Shown piece by piece: positions 1 through 8,559 of a stretch of DNA of 64,000 bases; positions within the stretch are counted from its first letter, which is position 1; every line of letters begins with the position of its first letter. The stretch comes from Verrucomicrobiia bacterium (GTDB lineage Bacteria; Verrucomicrobiota; Verrucomicrobiia; Limisphaerales; JAEYXS01). The translations under genes and the position numbers were made by a program. Where the stretch lies: positions 1 through 64,000 of the forward strand of contig DASWYF010000003.1 of the NCBI GenBank assembly GCA_036405135.1. Reading direction: 5' to 3'. The notes below the pieces were generated by a model. That model was not told the origin of the DNA, made no database searches, and saw only the letters and a list, made by a program, of their open reading frames with translations.

Positions 1-222
1 ATTGCAAATCTGCCGCAGGACTTCCAGTTTCGAACGGTGCTGGTTTGAGTGCTTTTTTGTTTTCACCTGCTCCGTGTGGCGCAGTCAAAATCCTCAGACC
101 AGCATTTTCTGCTTCTACTCCTGTGGTTTGCTACTGATTCAGAATGGCAAGATGGAGTGTTGTCAGCAGGTGACTTCGTGTTTATCTTCGGGGTAATACC
201 AAAGAGCAAACACAACCATCCC
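1..222. other. leading non-coding stretch
   Basis: No convincing gene was seen in the first 222 bases. An open frame continues upstream of the FHA gene from base 49, but its translation is rich in Phe, Leu, Cys and Ser, resembles no protein family, and lacks the composition of the downstream domain. I therefore treat it as upstream untranslated or intergenic DNA. The end of a gene lying outside the window cannot be excluded. Confidence 0.5.
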
Positions 223-1173
223 ATGAGCACTGATGTCATCGAATTGAAGCCAGCCTTGTTGCGGGTGGAAGTCACTTATCGTGGCGAGACGCAGAAGTTT
301 GAGTTTGAGGGCAAGGAAGTGGTGATCGGGCGGCCGAACCCTTATCTGCCGCCGACGTTGGATCTTTCGGATGATATTCTTGTCTCCCGCACGCATGCGC
401 GCATCTGGGTGAATACGGACGGGTATTGGATCGAGGATCTGGTGAGCAAGCACGGGACGTTTGTGAATGGTGGACGGTTGACGCTGAAGCGGGAGTTGCA
501 TCCGGGTGACTTTGTTCAGATCGGGGAAACGACGTTGAAGATACTGGTGCCAGCGGCAGCCAAGACCAAACGGATTTCCATAGTGGAGCCTGCCAAAGCC
601 CCCGAAGAAGATGAGGTGAGCGTGGATAGCGCGATGGATGTAGAGGAGTTGCAACTAGGCAAAGTGCTGGCGGATTCTTCCGGCAAGACAGACCCGCAAT
701 TGGAGCAATTGCTGGAACTGCCCGTGAAACTGGCGAGCCAGCCCCATGCGGGAGGGCTCTCGAAATATCTGGTGGCTCATCTGCCGAAGGTGATTCCTGG
801 TGTCGAAAGGGCGGCGTTGTTATTGGTGCATAGCGGGACGGCGGAACTGGTCACCAGCGCCTGTTTTCCGGCGGATGATTCTCCGGTGAGCCGGACCTTG
901 GCGATGAGGGCGGTGAAGGAAGGGCGTGGATTGATCTGGCGCAAGGTGATGGACGGGGTCGAGACGCCGACGATCCGGATGTCCGAGATGAAGGTGGGAA
1001 TGTTTGCGCCGATGGTATGGGATCACAAGACGCTCGGTGTGATCAGTGTGGATAATCCGAAAAGGAACAACCGTTTCTCAGAGCGCGACCTGCGCGTGCT
1101 GATGCTGGTGGCGGCTTATGCGGCGATGGCGTTGGCGGTCGTCCGGGCTAAAGAGGTGAGTGCTGCAAGGTGA
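223..1173 (+). CDS. FHA-GAF domain signalling protein
   Basis: The 316-residue product begins with a forkhead-associated (FHA) domain at about residues 10-110. It carries the family's phosphothreonine-binding landmarks: VIGRPNP, then SRTHARI, then KHGTFVNG. After a charged linker a GAF-like sensory domain follows at about 165-310, ending in RDLRVLMLVAAYAAMAL. FHA domains bind phosphothreonine partners, so a cytoplasmic role downstream of Ser/Thr kinases is expected, with the GAF domain sensing a ligand or dimerising. The ATG at 223 was chosen because the FHA domain starts just after it; the longer open frame from base 49 adds non-conserved sequence. Its target is unknown, and the next gene faces it. 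Confidence 0.8.
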   Translation: MSTDVIELKPALLRVEVTYRGETQKFEFEGKEVVIGRPNPYLPPTLDLSDDILVSRTHARIWVNTDGYWIEDLVSKHGTFVNGGRLTLKRELHPGDFVQIGETTLKILVPAAAKTKRISIVEPAKAPEEDEVSVDSAMDVEELQLGKVLADSSGKTDPQLEQLLELPVKLASQPHAGGLSKYLVAHLPKVIPGVERAALLLVHSGTAELVTSACFPADDSPVSRTLAMRAVKEGRGLIWRKVMDGVETPTIRMSEMKVGMFAPMVWDHKTLGVISVDNPKRNNRFSERDLRVLMLVAAYAAMALAVVRAKEVSAAR

Positions 1174-1203
1174 ACGGTGCGAGAGCGAGGTATACGGCCA
1201 TCG

Positions 1204-1656
1204 CTATTTGCCGCCGGTTGAGGATTTGGCTTCAGGTTCCGGAGCGGGACCGGTCTTCTTTTTTTTGTTTTTATCGCTCTTGAACCAGGAGAATGAAAAG
1301 AGCTTGATGCCTTGGGCCTGGCCGGTGCGAGGATCGAAGACAGTGTTATCTTTGGCCTCGCCGTATTCTTTGGGAGCGGCGGGGTTCACGAGTTGAAGGG
1401 GATTGTCCATTTTGGCGGCTTGGGGCAGGACGCCGCTGTAAACACCTTTTTCGGTCTTGATCTCGTTGGGCGGTGGCGGAACGGGTTTGTTCTGCTCGAG
1501 GGATTGCATCGTTCGTATCGAGACGCTTCCTTCATTGACGGCTGGTGTGGAGATGGTCGTTGCGTTGGTGGTGGCGGTGACTGACGTGGGTGAATTGGTC
1601 TGTGCGGAGACGGTCACCGCGAACAGTCCGAGGAGTGTGATCAGAAATGATTTCAT
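1204..1656 (-). CDS. small secreted protein of unknown function
   Basis: The 150-residue protein opens with a clear signal peptide (MKSFLITLLGLFAVTVSAQ), so it is probably exported to the periplasm or outer envelope. The mature part is rich in Thr, Ser, Pro and Asn, with a low-complexity threonine stretch after cleavage, a PPPPNE segment and a lysine-rich C-terminal tail (KNKKKK). No catalytic motif or known domain is visible. It converges with the FHA gene across about 30 bp and lies divergently from the metal ATPase, so it is probably monocistronic. Confidence 0.65.
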   Translation of the reverse strand: MKSFLITLLGLFAVTVSAQTNSPTSVTATTNATTISTPAVNEGSVSIRTMQSLEQNKPVPPPPNEIKTEKGVYSGVLPQAAKMDNPLQLVNPAAPKEYGEAKDNTVFDPRTGQAQGIKLFSFSWFKSDKNKKKKTGPAPEPEAKSSTGGK

Positions 1657-1836
1657 AGGCGGACTCTGGGTGCAAAGCTCTGCCAGAAACCGGACGGTGT
1701 CAAAGTGGAAACGAAGCGGATGAACCGGCTGCCTGGGCGAGAACGAATCTCAATCTCGAAAAGCCCATTTTTCCTAAGATTTTGACAAGATTATCGTGGC
1801 GGTCAGCTGGTTCCCGTGGTTCATTGCGCTTACGAA

Positions 1837-4134
1837 ATGTCCGCTACTGCCTCCAAAGCCGGGGAGCGTTCCGCCTGCCTGATAAAGGCGGTGGCGGAAA
1901 CGATGAGGGCGGAGCCTTCGTTAGAAGCGGTGCAGGTCCGTAACGGTGAACCGGCCCTGTCTGTGGCGACGATCGGACGGCATGATTCGGCGGCATTGGA
2001 CGCTACACTGTCATCGAGGTTAAAAGAGTTGCGGGCAACTCCAGGAGAGGCTGGATGCGCGCTTCTGCAGGGCAATACCAGTTGTGCGGGTTGTCCTTCG
2101 GAAAAGACGGAAGGTTCGCAGCCCGGTGTCTTGGTGAAACATGAAGGGCCGATGACGACGATCGCGCGGGTCACCTGTCCGACAGCACCTTCATTCTGGC
2201 GCTGGCATGAACTTCATTTCCCCAAGATCGTTCCACGTGCCGTTGAACTGCCGCAGGATGAGCATGCTGAGGACGAGTGGAAGCCACAGTTGGTGGCGGC
2301 GGGGATATGTGGTGTGGCCGGGCTGGCCGGATATTTTTTACCAGCGATCGCGTTACCATGTTTTGTGGTCTCCTATGTCGCGGGTGGATGGTATGCCTTA
2401 CAAGAGGTGCTGGAGCATCTGCGTAAAGGGGTGCTGGATGTGCATTTCCTGATGTTGGCCGTGGCCGCAGGGAGCGCTGCGGTAGGGGAGTGGGAAGAGG
2501 GGGCTACATTGCTCTTCCTGTTTTCCCTCTCCGGTGCGTTGGAGCATTATGCATTGGGGAGAACCCAAAAGGAGATCCGGTCGCTTTTCAAGAATGCACC
2601 GAAAACAGCCACGATATTGCGCGAGAACGGCAAGGAAGAGATCATGGAGGTAGGAATGCTGCAACCGGGATGGCGGTTGTTAGTGAAACCGGGCGAGGCA
2701 TTTCCGGTGGATGGTGAGATAATCAAAGGGACCACTGCGAGTGATGAATCCAATCTCACAGGTGAAGCCATTCCGGTGGAGAAGCGCGCAGGGGATGCTG
2801 TGCTGGCGGGCACGTTGAATCTTTGGGGCGCAGTGGAGATCACGGTGACGAAGGCGGCAAGCCAGAGCGCCTTGGAGCGCATCATCCATCTCATCCGGGA
2901 GGCGCAGCAGCAGCGGGCGCCTTCACAGAATTTTACGGACCGTTTCGGAACTCCTTATACGTATACGGTGCTGGGGGCGACGTTGGTGATGTTCTTTGTC
3001 TGGTGGCTCGGGTTTCAATTGCCGGCGTTCACTTCCACGGTGGATGTGAAGAGCGCGTTTTACCGGGCGATGAGTCTGCTGGTGGTGGCCTCTCCGTGTG
3101 CGTTGGTGCTTTCCATCCCTTCGGCCATTCTGGCGGCGATCGCCTGGGCGGCGAAACGCGGCATCCTCTTTCGCGGAGGTGTGGCGGTGGAACGGCTGGC
3201 TGAAGTGAAGGTGGTGGCACTGGACAAGACGGGCACGCTGACCACGGGCGATCTGAAGGTGGATCGGGTGGAGTCATTTCCAGCAGGGCACGAAGGGGAG
3301 GTGGCATCGCTGGCCTGGCAATTGGAGCGTCTTTCCACACATCCTTTGGCACGGGCCATCACGCATCATGGAAAGCAGAATGCCTTCAAACAGCATGAGG
3401 TATCGGGTTTTGAGTCTGTTACGGGACAGGGACTGAAAGGCAAAGTCGAGGGAAGGGAAGTGATCGTCGGCAAGCGCGAGTGGGTATTGTCGAAAACTGC
3501 CAAATCCGAGGCATTGCCGGAGCACGAAGCGGGAACATCTGAAGTCTGGGTGTCCGCAGGAACTTTGCTGGGCAGGTTGGTGTTGCGCGATGATGTGAGA
3601 CCGCAATCGGCACAAGTCATCCAGCAGCTTCATTCGCTGGGATTGCAACCCGTGGTGCTGACGGGAGACAAACGTGCAGCGGCGGCAAATCTGGTGAAGT
3701 CATTAGGTGATCTGGAGGTGCGTGCGGAGTTGAATCCAGAACAGAAGGTGGAAGCGGTCACAAGTTTCAATCGTGAGGGACGATTGACGGCGATGGTAGG
3801 AGATGGCGTCAATGATGCGCCATGTCTGGCGGCAGCGCACGTAGGCATTGCGATGGGAGCCCGCGGGTCGGATGCAGCCTTGGAACAGGCGGACATCGTG
3901 CTGATGCATGACCGCCTGGAGAATGTGCTGGCTGCGTGCCGCCTGAGCAGGAGGGCGAAAGCGATCATCCGGCAGAATCTGGTGATTTCATTAGGAACGG
4001 TGGTTGTGCTGGTCGCGTTCGCCTTGGCCGGAGCAATCCCTTTGACACTGGCTGTGGTGGGACATGAAGGGAGCACGGTGATCGTGGTGCTGAACAGTCT
4101 GCGGTTATTACTCGGGACAAATGATGAGGGTTGA
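1837..4134 (+). CDS. P1B-4-like heavy-metal exporting P-type ATPase
   Basis: This 765-residue inner-membrane pump has all the P-type ATPase landmarks: the TGEAIPVEK actuator loop, the phosphorylated Asp463 in DKTGTLT, the STHPLA nucleotide-domain motif and GDGVNDAP. The ion-site signature is S419-P-C421 in a membrane helix plus H743-E-G-S-T in the last helix. That combination marks the P1B-4 group (CoaT/CtpD/ZosA), known to export Co, Fe, Ni or Zn, rather than the CPC-type Cu or Zn/Cd pumps. The ~110-residue N-terminus is unusual for the group and contains C83-A-G-C86, which could bind metal. The ATG at 1837 is preferred over an in-frame GTG at 1816. No metal regulator adjoins it, so the substrate is inferred only. 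Confidence 0.88.
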   Translation: MSATASKAGERSACLIKAVAETMRAEPSLEAVQVRNGEPALSVATIGRHDSAALDATLSSRLKELRATPGEAGCALLQGNTSCAGCPSEKTEGSQPGVLVKHEGPMTTIARVTCPTAPSFWRWHELHFPKIVPRAVELPQDEHAEDEWKPQLVAAGICGVAGLAGYFLPAIALPCFVVSYVAGGWYALQEVLEHLRKGVLDVHFLMLAVAAGSAAVGEWEEGATLLFLFSLSGALEHYALGRTQKEIRSLFKNAPKTATILRENGKEEIMEVGMLQPGWRLLVKPGEAFPVDGEIIKGTTASDESNLTGEAIPVEKRAGDAVLAGTLNLWGAVEITVTKAASQSALERIIHLIREAQQQRAPSQNFTDRFGTPYTYTVLGATLVMFFVWWLGFQLPAFTSTVDVKSAFYRAMSLLVVASPCALVLSIPSAILAAIAWAAKRGILFRGGVAVERLAEVKVVALDKTGTLTTGDLKVDRVESFPAGHEGEVASLAWQLERLSTHPLARAITHHGKQNAFKQHEVSGFESVTGQGLKGKVEGREVIVGKREWVLSKTAKSEALPEHEAGTSEVWVSAGTLLGRLVLRDDVRPQSAQVIQQLHSLGLQPVVLTGDKRAAAANLVKSLGDLEVRAELNPEQKVEAVTSFNREGRLTAMVGDGVNDAPCLAAAHVGIAMGARGSDAALEQADIVLMHDRLENVLAACRLSRRAKAIIRQNLVISLGTVVVLVAFALAGAIPLTLAVVGHEGSTVIVVLNSLRLLLGTNDEG

Positions 4135-4200
4135 GCTGCTCTGCTTGAAGCGATTTCTTTACAGGTTTCTTCCTGAGTAAAGTGCGACTATGCTATCGCG

Positions 4201-7197
4201 ATGAAACGTCACCGCCTTCCAATGCTGGTCCTTGCGGGCCTGTTGTCTGTGGGCGGAGTTTTATGGTGGCGTTCCGGTCCGGCTGACGGGCCAGTGCATA
4301 ACGGGCGGAATGTCAGTGCGTGGTTGCAAATCATCGCTGATCCGAAGGCGGATGTGCTGCTGCGGGATGAGGCAGAGAAAGCGTTCATCGAGTTAGGAAC
4401 CAATGCGCTGCCGGTGTTGACGAACCGTTTGTTCACGACGGAGACAAGATACTCACGCTGGCGGCAGGAGAGCGGGACGAATTGGGTGGAAACCATCCGC
4501 AAGCGACTGCCGGAAGAATTGCCTGCGGCTTTGTGGCGACGCGCGGCAGCGAAGCAGATCACGTTGTTGGGAAGTGATGCTGAGCAGGTGGCGCCTTTGC
4601 TGGCACATGCTTTGCCCGATCCGGATCGGGCGGTGCGCGGGTATAGTTATAATCTGCTGAACCGGTTGCGGGCCTCGCCGGAGATCATTGTGCCAGGATT
4701 GATCGAGTGCTTGCGGAGTCCTGATCCGGGGATACGGGTGTTTGGGGCTGGTGAGTTGGGGTTCATCGGGCCGGAGGCGAAGGCGGGTGTGCCTGCATTG
4801 ATACAAGCGCTGGGGGATGAGGACGATTCGGTGGTGTTGAATGCGATCGTGGCGTTGGGACGAATCGGGACAGCGGCGAAGGGGGCGGTTCCGCAGTTGA
4901 GGGAACTGCTGAAGAGTACGAAGCCGGAGATGCAATTGAACAGTGCGAGCACGTTGACGCGTTTGGATCTGAACGAGGCGGAGCGGGTGGTGCCGGTGTT
5001 GGCGGGATTGTTGAAGCATCAGGACAGTTCGATCGTGGAGACGGCGGTGAGGCAGCTCAGTGATCTGGGGACGCATGCGGCTCAGGCGAGTGCGCAGGTG
5101 GAAATGTTACTGGAGCATTCGGAGGGGCCGATCCAGCAACTGGCTGAGGAGGCGTTGGGGAGGATGACACGGGAGTTGCAGAATCCACCGGCGGATCTAT
5201 TGGTGGGGACTTCGGAGACATACTTTCTGGCAGTGGAGGGGGCATTGGAATGGGATGATTTTTCGAGTCGCAAGTCAGTGGGGAGGATGTTGACGTTGCC
5301 GTTTCAGGCGGAGGCGTCAACGAATGGGTATACGCTTTTTCTGAGGCAGCGCGGGGTGAAGGGGAATTGGCGAGTGTTGGTGAATAATCAAGCGGTGGGG
5401 AATTTGGTGGCGCAGGAAACGGAGTTGAACGCGTATTTCGAAGTGCCAGCCAGAGTAATCACGAATGGGATGAATCATCTTCTCATCGAGCCGCCAAAGA
5501 TGGTGGATGATATCGAGGTAGCGGATATCCGGTTGGTGCGTGGGCCAGCGGTGCCTTTGTTCAAAGAGTGTGCGTTGACCATCACGGCGGTGGAAGGGCC
5601 GGGGGGCACGCCTTTGCCATGTCGCATCACGATAGCGGATGGGAATGGGGCGTTGGCGGCATTGTTGCCGATGAGCGGTAGCGGGACGAATACGAATTCA
5701 TTGGCGATGAGTGTGAGACCGGGGGTGATCTATACGCGGGATGGTAAGGCGAGTGTGAATCTGTTGCCGGGGGATTACATGGTGTATGCATCGCGAGGGA
5801 TGGAGTATAGCGTGGCGACGCAGCAGGTGACGGTGGCGAAGGGGCAAACGCAGTCGGTGAATTTGAGCATCCGCAAAGAGGTGAACACGAAGGGTTGGGT
5901 GGCGGCGGACACGCATATCCATACACGCACGCACAGCGGGCATGGGGATGCGACGATCGATGAGCGGATGCTGACGATCGCGGGGGAAGGGATCGAACTG
6001 GCGATCGCGACGGATCACAATCATCATGCGGATTATTCGGAGGCGGCGGTGCGCACGAAGTTGAAGGAGCATTTCACGTCGGTGGTCGGTAATGAGGTGA
6101 CGACGAAGGTGGGGCATTTCAATGCGTTTCCGATCGCGAGTGGCAGCACGGTGGCGGATTTTAAGAGTGAGGATTGGGGGCACTTGATACGAGGGATGCG
6201 GGCGACACCGGGTGTGCAGGTGGTGACGTTGAATCATCCGCGGGATTTGCACAGCGGGTTCATTCCGTTGGGGGTGACGAATTTCAATCCGGTCACTGGG
6301 CAGCATGTGCGGCTGACGAATGAGGTGTTTGATGCGATGGAGGTGATCACGTCGGGGGCGATGCAATCGGATGTGTATCTGCTATATCGGGATTGGTTCG
6401 CGTTGCTGAATCGGGGGCATCGTGTGATGTCAGTCGGTTCCAGTGATACGCATGATGTGAGCCGGTTTATTCTCGGTCAGGGGCGGACGTATCTGGCGGC
6501 GGGGGATGAGCATCCGGAGAGGATAGATGTGAGTGAGGCGTGCAAGAGTTTGAAGGCGGGGAAGGCTTCGGTGAGTTTGGGATTGTTCGCGGACATGGAT
6601 GTGGCGCAGAAGTTTCATCTGGGCGATCTGGCGACGAATCTGACGGATGAGTTCATCGTGACGGTGCATGCGGATTCGCCTTCGTGGACGTGGGTGCAGA
6701 AGGTGGAGTTGTATGCGAACGGGGTGAAGATACGGGAGACGGATTATGTGCAGCCACGGGTGAGATTGCGGCGCAGTTCGGGTTTTGTGCTGAACCGCCC
6801 ATTTCATGATGTGTATCTGGTGGGGATCGCGACGGGGCCGGGTGTTACGGCGCCGTTCGCTGAGACGCCGAGGCCGTATCAGCCGACTTCAAAGACGTTC
6901 ACGCCGAAGGTGCTGGCTTCGACGAATCCGATCTGGATCGATGGGGATGGAGATGGGAAGTATACATCGCCGCGCGGGTATGCGGAGCAGTTGGTGAAGG
7001 ATTATGGGATGAATATGGAAAGGCTGCTGCCTGCGTTGGCACCGTATGATGAAGCGATTGTGGTGCAGACGTTGGATATTTGCCGGGAGCGCGGGGTGAA
7101 GTTTGAGGGAACGGAATTTCAGAAGGTGGTGGAGGGGGCTTCGACGGTGGTGAAGAAAGCTTTACGCTTGATGAAGGAAGGTGGGAATGGGAAGTGA
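4201..7197 (+). CDS. HEAT-repeat and PHP-type (CehA/McbA-like) metallohydrolase, exported
   Basis: The 998-residue protein starts with a signal peptide or membrane anchor (residues ~6-24). HEAT-like helical repeats follow at ~90-320, with recurring PALIQALGD and VVLNAIVALGRIG patterns. A beta-rich middle region precedes a PHP-type phosphoesterase domain at ~568-860, which has the metal-ligand motif DTHIHTRTHSGHGD, a second cluster ATDHNHH, then TLNHPR and GSSDTHD. PHP domains use several His and Asp to bind two or three metals for phosphoester or amide hydrolysis; CehA (a carbaryl hydrolase) belongs to the nearest described group. The substrate is unknown. The histidine clusters look intact, so an active enzyme in the periplasm is likely. 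Confidence 0.78.
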   Translation: MKRHRLPMLVLAGLLSVGGVLWWRSGPADGPVHNGRNVSAWLQIIADPKADVLLRDEAEKAFIELGTNALPVLTNRLFTTETRYSRWRQESGTNWVETIRKRLPEELPAALWRRAAAKQITLLGSDAEQVAPLLAHALPDPDRAVRGYSYNLLNRLRASPEIIVPGLIECLRSPDPGIRVFGAGELGFIGPEAKAGVPALIQALGDEDDSVVLNAIVALGRIGTAAKGAVPQLRELLKSTKPEMQLNSASTLTRLDLNEAERVVPVLAGLLKHQDSSIVETAVRQLSDLGTHAAQASAQVEMLLEHSEGPIQQLAEEALGRMTRELQNPPADLLVGTSETYFLAVEGALEWDDFSSRKSVGRMLTLPFQAEASTNGYTLFLRQRGVKGNWRVLVNNQAVGNLVAQETELNAYFEVPARVITNGMNHLLIEPPKMVDDIEVADIRLVRGPAVPLFKECALTITAVEGPGGTPLPCRITIADGNGALAALLPMSGSGTNTNSLAMSVRPGVIYTRDGKASVNLLPGDYMVYASRGMEYSVATQQVTVAKGQTQSVNLSIRKEVNTKGWVAADTHIHTRTHSGHGDATIDERMLTIAGEGIELAIATDHNHHADYSEAAVRTKLKEHFTSVVGNEVTTKVGHFNAFPIASGSTVADFKSEDWGHLIRGMRATPGVQVVTLNHPRDLHSGFIPLGVTNFNPVTGQHVRLTNEVFDAMEVITSGAMQSDVYLLYRDWFALLNRGHRVMSVGSSDTHDVSRFILGQGRTYLAAGDEHPERIDVSEACKSLKAGKASVSLGLFADMDVAQKFHLGDLATNLTDEFIVTVHADSPSWTWVQKVELYANGVKIRETDYVQPRVRLRRSSGFVLNRPFHDVYLVGIATGPGVTAPFAETPRPYQPTSKTFTPKVLASTNPIWIDGDGDGKYTSPRGYAEQLVKDYGMNMERLLPALAPYDEAIVVQTLDICRERGVKFEGTEFQKVVEGASTVVKKALRLMKEGGNGK

Positions 7198-7218
7198 TGT
7201 TACGCCTTTGTGCTACGA

Positions 7219-7314
7219 CTCACCCCTCACCCCGGCCCTCTCCCCGTTGAGGGGAGAGGGAGAATATATGACACGTCTCTTGCTTGTTCTCACCCTGAAG
7301 TTCATGACAGGCTC
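7219..7314. repeat. dispersed palindromic repeat, copy A
   Basis: This stretch begins with a pyrimidine-rich CACCCCTCACCCCGGCC tract leading into a hairpin (CCCTCTCCCC / GGGGAGAGGG), and ends with AAGTTCATGACAGGCT. The same start, hairpin and end recur at 58176-58260, so the unit is about 85-95 bp with conserved ends and a variable centre. A related but diverged hairpin lies inside the O-antigen ligase gene near 11665. It sits between the PHP gene and rluE and may act as a transcript-end structure, although no T-run follows. Confidence 0.7.
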
Positions 7315-7322
7315 TAGGTTAG

Positions 7323-7352
7323 TTGCTGCGGGTCGGAGACCCGCGCTCCAAT
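7323..7352. repeat. 30-bp hairpin repeat upstream of rluE
   Basis: This is a 30-bp unit with a 7-bp stem GCGGGTC, loop GGA, then GACCCGC, followed by GCTCCAAT. A second copy in the same orientation lies at 8021-8050, with identical flanks but a stem changed at two positions on both arms. The compensating changes imply that the hairpin itself is conserved. It ends 8 bp before the rluE start codon. Confidence 0.75.
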
Positions 7353-7360
7353 GAAACATT

Positions 7361-7924
7361 GTGCTGATCGCTTTTAATAAACCTTACGGGGTGCTTTCGC
7401 AGTTCACGCCGGATGGATCGCCGAATCGCCCGCTGGCGGAGTTCGGCTTTCCGAAGAATGTGTATCCCATCGGGCGGCTGGATGCGGATAGTGAGGGGCT
7501 GTTGCTGTTGAGCGATGAGGCGGGGTTGAATACGCGGCTCTTGCATCCGCGCAATGCGCATGAACGGGAGTATTGGGCGCAGGTGGAACGGATTCCGACG
7601 GCGGAGGCGTTGCAGCAGTTGTGCAAAGGCGTGGTGATCCAAGGGCACAAGTCATTGCCGGGAAAGGTGTGGATGCTGGAGCCGCAGCCTCAGGTGCCGC
7701 CGCGTGATCCGCCGATACGGGTGCGGAAATCGGTGGCGGATTGCTGGATCGGGCTGGAACTGGTGGAGGGGAAGAATCGGCAGGTGCGGCGCATGACGGC
7801 GGCAGTGGGGCATCCGACGTTGCGGTTGATGCGGGTGCGGATCGGACAGTTTGTGCTGGGAGATTTGGCGGCGGGGAAGTGGAAGGAGCTTTCGGTGGAG
7901 GAGAGGAAGTTGGTATTGGGGTAG
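7361..7924 (+). CDS. rluE: 23S rRNA pseudouridine synthase RluE
   Basis: This cytoplasmic enzyme converts a uridine of 23S rRNA (U2457 in Escherichia coli) to pseudouridine. The 187-residue product is a single catalytic domain without an S4 domain, as is normal for RluE. The catalytic motif GRLDADSEGLLLL places the nucleophile at Asp41. The C-terminal block NRQVRRMTAAVGHPTLRL and the PRDPPIRVRKS segment also match RluE closely. The start is GTG; an in-frame TGA nine bases upstream leaves only this or an ATT codon. Two copies of a hairpin repeat bracket the gene in the same orientation. Confidence 0.88.
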   Translation: MLIAFNKPYGVLSQFTPDGSPNRPLAEFGFPKNVYPIGRLDADSEGLLLLSDEAGLNTRLLHPRNAHEREYWAQVERIPTAEALQQLCKGVVIQGHKSLPGKVWMLEPQPQVPPRDPPIRVRKSVADCWIGLELVEGKNRQVRRMTAAVGHPTLRLMRVRIGQFVLGDLAAGKWKELSVEERKLVLG

Positions 7925-8020
7925 GTTTTTTTTGCCACGGATTTGCACGGATGGAACACGGATGGAGAGACTGTGATCCATACGTTTAAATCATATTGAT
8001 GCTGCCTTCATACTTGAACA

Positions 8021-8050
8021 TTGCTGCGACTCGGAGAGTCGCGCTCCAAT
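8021..8050. repeat. 30-bp hairpin repeat downstream of rluE
   Basis: This second copy of the repeat has stem GCGACTC, loop GGA, then GAGTCGC, and the same GCTCCAAT end. Compared with the copy at 7323-7352, two adjacent stem positions differ and the pairing partners differ to match. It touches the stop codon of the convergent cNMP-binding gene. Confidence 0.75.
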
Positions 8051-8490
8051 TAGTTGCGGGCGGCGAAGAGTTCGTCGAGGTGGCGGATGCGGCGGGAGAG
8101 GTCGCGGGCGAGGTTCAGGATGAGGATGCCGTATTCTGAGGGGAGAGCTTTGTAGAGGCTCAGGAAATCCATGGAGGAGAGGGCGATGACTTTCGCATCG
8201 GTCACGGTTTGCACGGAGGCGGAGCGGGGGAGTGTTTCCAGGATGCACATCTCGCCGAAGAAATCGTGGGCGATGAGGTGAGCAAGTTCCACTTCATGAG
8301 CGGTGCCAGCGTGTTTCACCACGCGTACCTCGCCTTCGCCGACGAGGTAGAAGCGGTTGCCGCTTTCGCCTTCACGCACGATGAAGTCACCCGCCTTCAC
8401 CTCGATCTCGCGGGCGTGTTTGACCAAGAGTTCGATGGCTTCTTCGCTCAAGCCCGCAAAGATGGGAACACCCTGAAGCTGTGCGTGCAT
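8050..8490 (-). CDS. cyclic-nucleotide-binding domain protein
   Basis: The 146-residue product is essentially a single cNMP-binding (CAP_ED) domain at about residues 8-120. It has the beta-roll pattern GDFIVREGESGNRFYLVGEGEVRV and the phosphate-binding cassette FFGEMCILETLPRSASV, which retains the glutamate and arginine that contact cAMP or cGMP. There is no DNA-binding helix-turn-helix, so it is probably a stand-alone sensor or regulatory subunit rather than a CRP-type transcription factor. The ATG giving MHAQLQG was preferred; six more residues are possible from an upstream ATG at 8508. It is divergent from the DUF2238 gene. Confidence 0.82.
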   Translation of the reverse strand: MHAQLQGVPIFAGLSEEAIELLVKHAREIEVKAGDFIVREGESGNRFYLVGEGEVRVVKHAGTAHEVELAHLIAHDFFGEMCILETLPRSASVQTVTDAKVIALSSMDFLSLYKALPSEYGILILNLARDLSRRIRHLDELFAARN

Positions 8491-8559
8491 GCAGGTAGTG
8501 TAGCCCAAAAGGGGGATTTTACGAGACGAATCGCCGTGGCAGAGTGATGGGAGATCGCC

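Noticed and set aside
7361-8020. rluE carried by an IS-like composite element formed by the two hairpin repeats
   Set aside because: The repeats are only 30 bp, there is no transposase, and rluE itself is a normal housekeeping gene. I keep only the repeat observation.
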